The notes under the pieces were generated by a model. That model had not been told where the DNA came from and did no database searches. It saw only the letters and a list, made by a program, of their open reading frames with translations. Shown piece after piece: positions 59,744-64,000 of a DNA stretch of 64,000 nucleotides; position 1 is the first letter of the stretch, and each line of letters opens with the position of its first letter. Made by a program: the position numbers and the translations under genes. Source of the DNA: Pseudomonas viridiflava (GTDB lineage Bacteria; Pseudomonadota; Gammaproteobacteria; Pseudomonadales; Pseudomonadaceae); the NCBI RefSeq assembly GCF_900591205.1, contig NZ_UUPU01000062.1:1-64000 (forward strand). The letters run 5' to 3'.

Positions 59744-62700
59744 ATGAATGCTGAAGACTCCTTGAAACTCGCTCGCCGGTTTATCGGGTTGCCCCTGGAA
59801 AAACGCCAGCTGTTCCTGCAGGCATTGCAGAAAGAAGGGGTAGATTTTTCACGGTTTCCGATTCCGGCCGGGGTCGAGGTTGAGGATCGCTTTGCGCTGT
59901 CCTATGCGCAGCGACGCATGTGGTTTCTCTGGCAGTTGGACCCGGCCAGCGGCGCCTACAACCTGCCCGGCGCCGTGCGCTTGAAGGGCGCGCTGAGCCT
60001 GCCTGCAATGGAACAGGCGTTTGCCAGCCTGGTGGCGCGCCACGAAACCCTGCGCACGGTGTTTCAGCGCCAGGCCGACGAGCGTCTGTTGCAGGTCGCG
60101 GTGCAGCCGGCGTTGGCCGTCGAGCAACTTGACCTGAGCGACCTGGCGCCCGCCGAGCGTGAACAGGCCGTCAACCACGCGGCTACTCGCCAGTCACTGC
60201 TGCCCTTTGACCTGGAGCACGGCCCGCTGCTGCGCGTGCAATTGCTCAAGCTTGATGCGCAGGAACACGTGCTGCTGCTGACCCTGCACCATATCGTCTC
60301 CGACGGCTGGTCGATGAACGTGCTGATCGACGAGTTTATCCGCTGCTACGACGCCCATGAGCGCAACGAAGCGCCGCAACTGCCGCCCTTGCCGATACAG
60401 TACAGCGACTATGCCCTGTGGCAGCGCCGCTGGCTGGAAGCCGGGGAGCAGGCTCGTCAACTGGACTACTGGCAGGCGCGCCTGGGTGATGAGCACCCGG
60501 TGCTGGAACTGCCCACCGATCACCCACGCCCGGCAATGCCCAGCTACCAGGGCACGCGGCATAATTTTGCGATTGATCCGGCACTGGCCGCGCAACTGCG
60601 CAGTTGCGCGCAAAAGCACAACGTCACCTTGTTCATGTTGTTGCTCGGCGCCTTCAATGTGCTGCTGCATCGCTACACCGGCCAGGGCGATATCCGCGTC
60701 GGCGTGCCGATTGCCAATCGCAACCGCACCGAGGTTGAAGGGCTGATCGGCTTCTTCGTCAACACCCAGGTGCTGCGCACCGAACTGACCGGGCAAACCC
60801 GCGTCAGTGAGCTGCTGCAAGGCATCAAGGAACACGCGCTGGGTGCCCAGGCCCATCAGGAATTGCCGTTCGAGCGCCTGGTCGAAGCCCTCAAGGTTGA
60901 GCGCAGCCTCAGCCATACGCCGCTGTTTCAGGTGATGTACAACCACCAGCCGGTGGTGTCCGACATCGCATCGGTCAGCACCGCCTCCGGCCTGGAACTG
61001 GCCCTGGTGGAGTGGCAAGGCCGCACGACCCAGTTCGACCTGACCCTGGACACCTATGAAAAATCCGGCACCCTGCATGCCGCGCTGACGTACGCCAATG
61101 ACCTGTTCGACGCGCCGACTATCGAGCGCATGGCGCGGCACTGGATCAGCCTGTTGCAGGCCATGGTTGCCGATGGCGAGCAGCGTATCGGTGAGCTGTC
61201 GATGCTGGCCGCCGCTGAGCAGGCAGTGCTGGTGCATGCCTGGAACCAGACCGCGCAAGCCTATCCGACCGAGCGTGGCATTCATCAGTTGATTGAAGAC
61301 CAGGTACGCGCCACGCCCGATGCGCCGGCGTTGCTATTCGGCCACACCACGCTGACCTACGCGCAACTTGACGCCCGCGCCAACCAGTTGGCCAATGTCT
61401 TGTGCGAACAGGGGGTTGGCCCTGACGTGCTGGTGGGCATTTGCGTCGAGCGCTCCGTTGAAATGGTGGTCGGCCTGCTGGCCATTCTCAAGGCCGGGGG
61501 CGCCTACGTCCCGCTCGACCCCGAATACCCTCAGGAACGCCTGGCTTACATGATCGAAGACAGCGGCATCCAACTGCTGCTCAGCCAGCAAAGCCTGCTC
61601 GCGTCGCTGCCAGCGGCCGGTATCCGGGTGATGGCGCTGGATCAGCCCGCGCTCTGGCTTGATGGCTACAGCACCGAGTCCCCCGCAGTTGATGTTCACG
61701 CGCTGAACCTGGCCTACGTGATCTACACCTCCGGCTCCACCGGCAAGCCCAAGGGCGCCGGCAACAGCCATCGGGCGCTGGTCAACCGCCTGTGCTGGAT
61801 GCAACAGGCCTACCACCTGGATGCTGGCGACGCCGTCCTGCAGAAAACCCCGTTCAGCTTTGATGTGTCGGTCTGGGAATTCTTCTGGCCGCTGATGACC
61901 GGCGCACGCCTGGTGGTCGCCGGGCCTGGCGAACACCGCGAGCCGGCGCGCCTGATCGAGACCATTGGCCGGCACGCGATCACCACCTTGCACTTCGTGC
62001 CGTCGATGCTGCAGGCGTTTATCCATGAGCCGGGCGTGCAGGCTTGCAGCAGCCTGCGGCGTATCGTGTGCAGCGGCGAAGCCCTGCCGTTGGACGCGCA
62101 ACTGCAAGTGTTCGCCAAACTGCCTCAGGCCGGGTTGTACAACCTCTACGGCCCGACTGAGGCGGCCATCGACGTGACCCACTGGACCTGCCTCGACGAA
62201 GGCGCCGACAGCGTGCCTATCGGCCGCCCGATCGCCAACCTCGGCACCTACGTGCTCGACGCCCAGCTTAACCCGGTGCCGGCCGGCGTATCCGGCGAGT
62301 TGTACCTGGGCGGCAGCGGGCTGGCCCGCAGTTATCACCGTCGCCCGGCATTAACTGCCGAGCGTTTTGTGCCCAGCCCATTCGGTGATGGCGCGCGTCT
62401 GTATCGCACTGGCGACCGCGTGCGCCAGCGTGCCGACGGGGTGATTGAATACCTGGGCCGCCTCGACCATCAGGTCAAGCTGCGCGGCCTGCGCATCGAG
62501 TTGGGCGAAATCGAAACGCGCCTGATGCAACACCCCGGCGTGCGTGAGGCGGTGGTGCTGGTGCAGGGCGGCAAGCAACTGGTGGCCTACCTGGTGCTGG
62601 AGGGCGAAGCCCCCACCGACCTCAAGGCGTGGTTGCTCAGCAGCCTGCCGGAGTACATGGTGCCAAGCCATATGGTGCACCTGGCCAAGCTGCCGGTTAC

Positions 62701-64000
62701 CGCCAATGGCAAGCTCGACCGCAAGGCCCTGCCATTGCCGGATGCCGCGCCACAGCAAGCTTATAGCGCGCCGGAAAATGCCCTGCAAAAAGCCCTGGCG
62801 GCGATCTGGAGCGATGTGCTCGGCGCCGACCAGGTCGGCCTCGACGACAACTTTTTCGAGCTGGGCGGCGATTCGATCATCTCCATCCAAGTGGTCAGCC
62901 GTGCGCGCCAGGCCGGGATTCGCCTCAGCCCGCGGGACCTGTTCCAGTACCAGAGCGTGCGCAGCCTGGCGCTGGTGGCGCGCTTCGAGCAGGCGGCCGC
63001 TATCGACCAGGGGCCGCTTACCGGTGACGTCATCCTGACCCCTGTGCAGCAGAGCTTTTTCGACCAGGCCATCCCGGCGCGTCAGCATTGGAACCAATCG
63101 TTGCTGCTGACCCCGCGTGAGGCGCTGGAGCCTGCGCGGCTGGACGCGGCCCTCACGCAAGTGATCAATCATCACGACGCCCTGCGCCTGCGCTTTACGC
63201 GGCAAGCCGGCGGCTGGCAACAAACTTACGCCGCGCCGGTCGCGGGATCTGACCTGTGGCAAGCCCATGCCACCACCGACACCGAGCTGGCTGCGTTCTG
63301 CGATGAAGCCCAGCGCAGCCTCGACCTTGCGCAAGGCCCGCTGCTGCGCGCCGCCCTGGTGAGCATGGCCGACGGTAGCCAGCGCCTGTTGCTGGTGGTC
63401 CATCACCTGGTGGTGGACGGCGTGTCCTGGCGCATCCTGCTCGAAGACCTGCAACAGGCGTATGCCCATGCAGCGTTGCCGGCCAAGACCAGCGCCTACC
63501 AGCAGTGGGCGCAGCAGTTGCAGGCCCATGCGCTGACCCTCGAGGCGCAACTGCCGTACTGGCAGGCACAGGCCACAGGCGCCGACTTGCCCTGCGACAA
63601 CCCTCAGGGCGGCCTGCAGAATCGGCTGGGCAGCAAACTTGAGATTCGCCTGAGTGCCGAACACACCCGCCAACTGTTGCAGGATGCCCCGGCGGCCTAC
63701 CGCACCCAGGTCAACGACCTGCTGCTGACCGCGCTGGCACGCGTTGTCAGCCGTTGGAGCGGGCAGTCCGCGGCGCTGATCCAGCTCGAAGGCCATGGCC
63801 GCGAAGACCTGTTCGACAGCGTTGACCTGAGCCGTACCGTCGGCTGGTTCACCAGCCTGTTCCCGGTGCGCCTGCACGCCGCTGGCGAGCTGTCGAGTGC
63901 GATCAAGTCGGTCAAGGAGCAATTGCGTGCCGTGCCGGATAAAGGCATCGGCTACGGCTTGCTGCGCTACCTGGGTACGCCGGCCGCACGCGAAGCTTTG
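59744..64000 (+). CDS. Pyoverdine-type non-ribosomal peptide synthetase, 5' part (C-A-T-E, predicted D-Ser)
   Basis: An open frame that runs off the window (1419 codons seen). The opening (MNAEDSLKLARRFIGLPLEKR, FSRFPIPAG) resembles pyoverdine side-chain synthetases PvdI/PvdJ. Domains in order: condensation (HHIVSDGW near 60290), adenylation (YTSGSTGKPKG near 61730; YRTGDRVRQ), carrier (ELGGDSIIS near 62860) and epimerisation (HHLVVDGVSW near 63400; VGWFTSLFPV). The A-domain pocket read by eye, D-V-W from FDVSVWEF and H from TTLHFVPSM, with S, L and D later, matches Ser-activating domains. The first residue added is thus predicted to be D-Ser, common right after the pyoverdine chromophore. 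The upstream C domain would accept a chain from PvdL. Confidence 0.88.
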   Translation, partial: MNAEDSLKLARRFIGLPLEKRQLFLQALQKEGVDFSRFPIPAGVEVEDRFALSYAQRRMWFLWQLDPASGAYNLPGAVRLKGALSLPAMEQAFASLVARHETLRTVFQRQADERLLQVAVQPALAVEQLDLSDLAPAEREQAVNHAATRQSLLPFDLEHGPLLRVQLLKLDAQEHVLLLTLHHIVSDGWSMNVLIDEFIRCYDAHERNEAPQLPPLPIQYSDYALWQRRWLEAGEQARQLDYWQARLGDEHPVLELPTDHPRPAMPSYQGTRHNFAIDPALAAQLRSCAQKHNVTLFMLLLGAFNVLLHRYTGQGDIRVGVPIANRNRTEVEGLIGFFVNTQVLRTELTGQTRVSELLQGIKEHALGAQAHQELPFERLVEALKVERSLSHTPLFQVMYNHQPVVSDIASVSTASGLELALVEWQGRTTQFDLTLDTYEKSGTLHAALTYANDLFDAPTIERMARHWISLLQAMVADGEQRIGELSMLAAAEQAVLVHAWNQTAQAYPTERGIHQLIEDQVRATPDAPALLFGHTTLTYAQLDARANQLANVLCEQGVGPDVLVGICVERSVEMVVGLLAILKAGGAYVPLDPEYPQERLAYMIEDSGIQLLLSQQSLLASLPAAGIRVMALDQPALWLDGYSTESPAVDVHALNLAYVIYTSGSTGKPKGAGNSHRALVNRLCWMQQAYHLDAGDAVLQKTPFSFDVSVWEFFWPLMTGARLVVAGPGEHREPARLIETIGRHAITTLHFVPSMLQAFIHEPGVQACSSLRRIVCSGEALPLDAQLQVFAKLPQAGLYNLYGPTEAAIDVTHWTCLDEGADSVPIGRPIANLGTYVLDAQLNPVPAGVSGELYLGGSGLARSYHRRPALTAERFVPSPFGDGARLYRTGDRVRQRADGVIEYLGRLDHQVKLRGLRIELGEIETRLMQHPGVREAVVLVQGGKQLVAYLVLEGEAPTDLKAWLLSSLPEYMVPSHMVHLAKLPVTANGKLDRKALPLPDAAPQQAYSAPENALQKALAAIWSDVLGADQVGLDDNFFELGGDSIISIQVVSRARQAGIRLSPRDLFQYQSVRSLALVARFEQAAAIDQGPLTGDVILTPVQQSFFDQAIPARQHWNQSLLLTPREALEPARLDAALTQVINHHDALRLRFTRQAGGWQQTYAAPVAGSDLWQAHATTDTELAAFCDEAQRSLDLAQGPLLRAALVSMADGSQRLLLVVHHLVVDGVSWRILLEDLQQAYAHAALPAKTSAYQQWAQQLQAHALTLEAQLPYWQAQATGADLPCDNPQGGLQNRLGSKLEIRLSAEHTRQLLQDAPAAYRTQVNDLLLTALARVVSRWSGQSAALIQLEGHGREDLFDSVDLSRTVGWFTSLFPVRLHAAGELSSAIKSVKEQLRAVPDKGIGYGLLRYLGTPAAREAL

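Noticed and set aside
62351-63922. 523-codon open frame on the - strand
   Set aside because: Antisense shadow of the NRPS adenylation, carrier and epimerisation domains.

Overview
The window looks like chromosomal DNA of a fluorescent Pseudomonas (P. fluorescens group). The evidence is GC-rich coding, a near-canonical AmiE, an NrtR-pncA-pncB-nadE locus, mannitol-type MtlR/MtlE genes, many Pseudomonas REP palindromes (GTGGGAGGGGGCTTGCCCCCGAT and GTGGGAGC.GGCTTGCCTGCGAT families), and the start of a pyoverdine-type peptide synthetase at the right edge. I saw no rRNA, tRNA, CRISPR array or complete insertion sequence.

Layout. 0.5-6 kb: cobalamin gene cobF with a CobC-like phosphatase that has lost its RHG arginine, a periplasmic esterase, a KefB-type K+/H+ antiporter, and a higBA toxin-antitoxin pair. 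6-11 kb (- strand): a four-gene candidate biosynthetic operon (crotonase, AurF-like diiron N-oxygenase, class II amidotransferase/asparagine synthetase, EamA exporter) with a divergent AraC regulator. 11.8-19.9 kb: alpha/beta hydrolase, mntH, LysR with two YdcZ-type membrane proteins, metallothionein, small conserved proteins, AraC, XapX and a quinone oxidoreductase. 19.9-22 kb: purine nucleoside permease and Tsx-like porin behind a PurR-like palindrome. 22-25.3 kb: a stripped mannitol locus (regulator, binding protein, polyol dehydrogenase, no transporter). 25.4-29 kb: the NAD salvage regulon. 29-36.5 kb: a PotABCD-like ABC importer, a three-subunit HcnABC/opine-oxidase-like flavoenzyme and an IclR regulator.

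36.6-49.8 kb is an amide/urea utilisation island. It holds a LuxR-type response regulator, a giant hybrid kinase whose sensor is an NCS1 permease, a five-gene Urt-type ABC importer, formamidase FmdA with FmdB, aliphatic amidase AmiE and an AmiB-like AAA+ ATPase. A 16-nt motif, TACGTCA-N4-(A/G)CGTA, occurs twice before urtA and once before fmdA, and is proposed as the operator of this regulon. 49.8-52.4 kb: MATE and MFS exporters.

52.4-58.9 kb is the most striking segment. A class I terpene synthase is co-transcribed with dxs, ispH and ispG, with dxr divergent. These are the first two and last two steps of the MEP pathway, so the cluster carries its own isoprenoid precursor booster. Its IspG and Dxs look beta-proteobacterial rather than like Pseudomonas housekeeping enzymes, and the terpene synthase and its promoter region are AT-rich, which suggests horizontal acquisition. 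A hicAB pair then separates it from the NRPS, whose first module (C-A-T-E) is predicted to add D-Ser and whose promoter region has a PvdS-like box.
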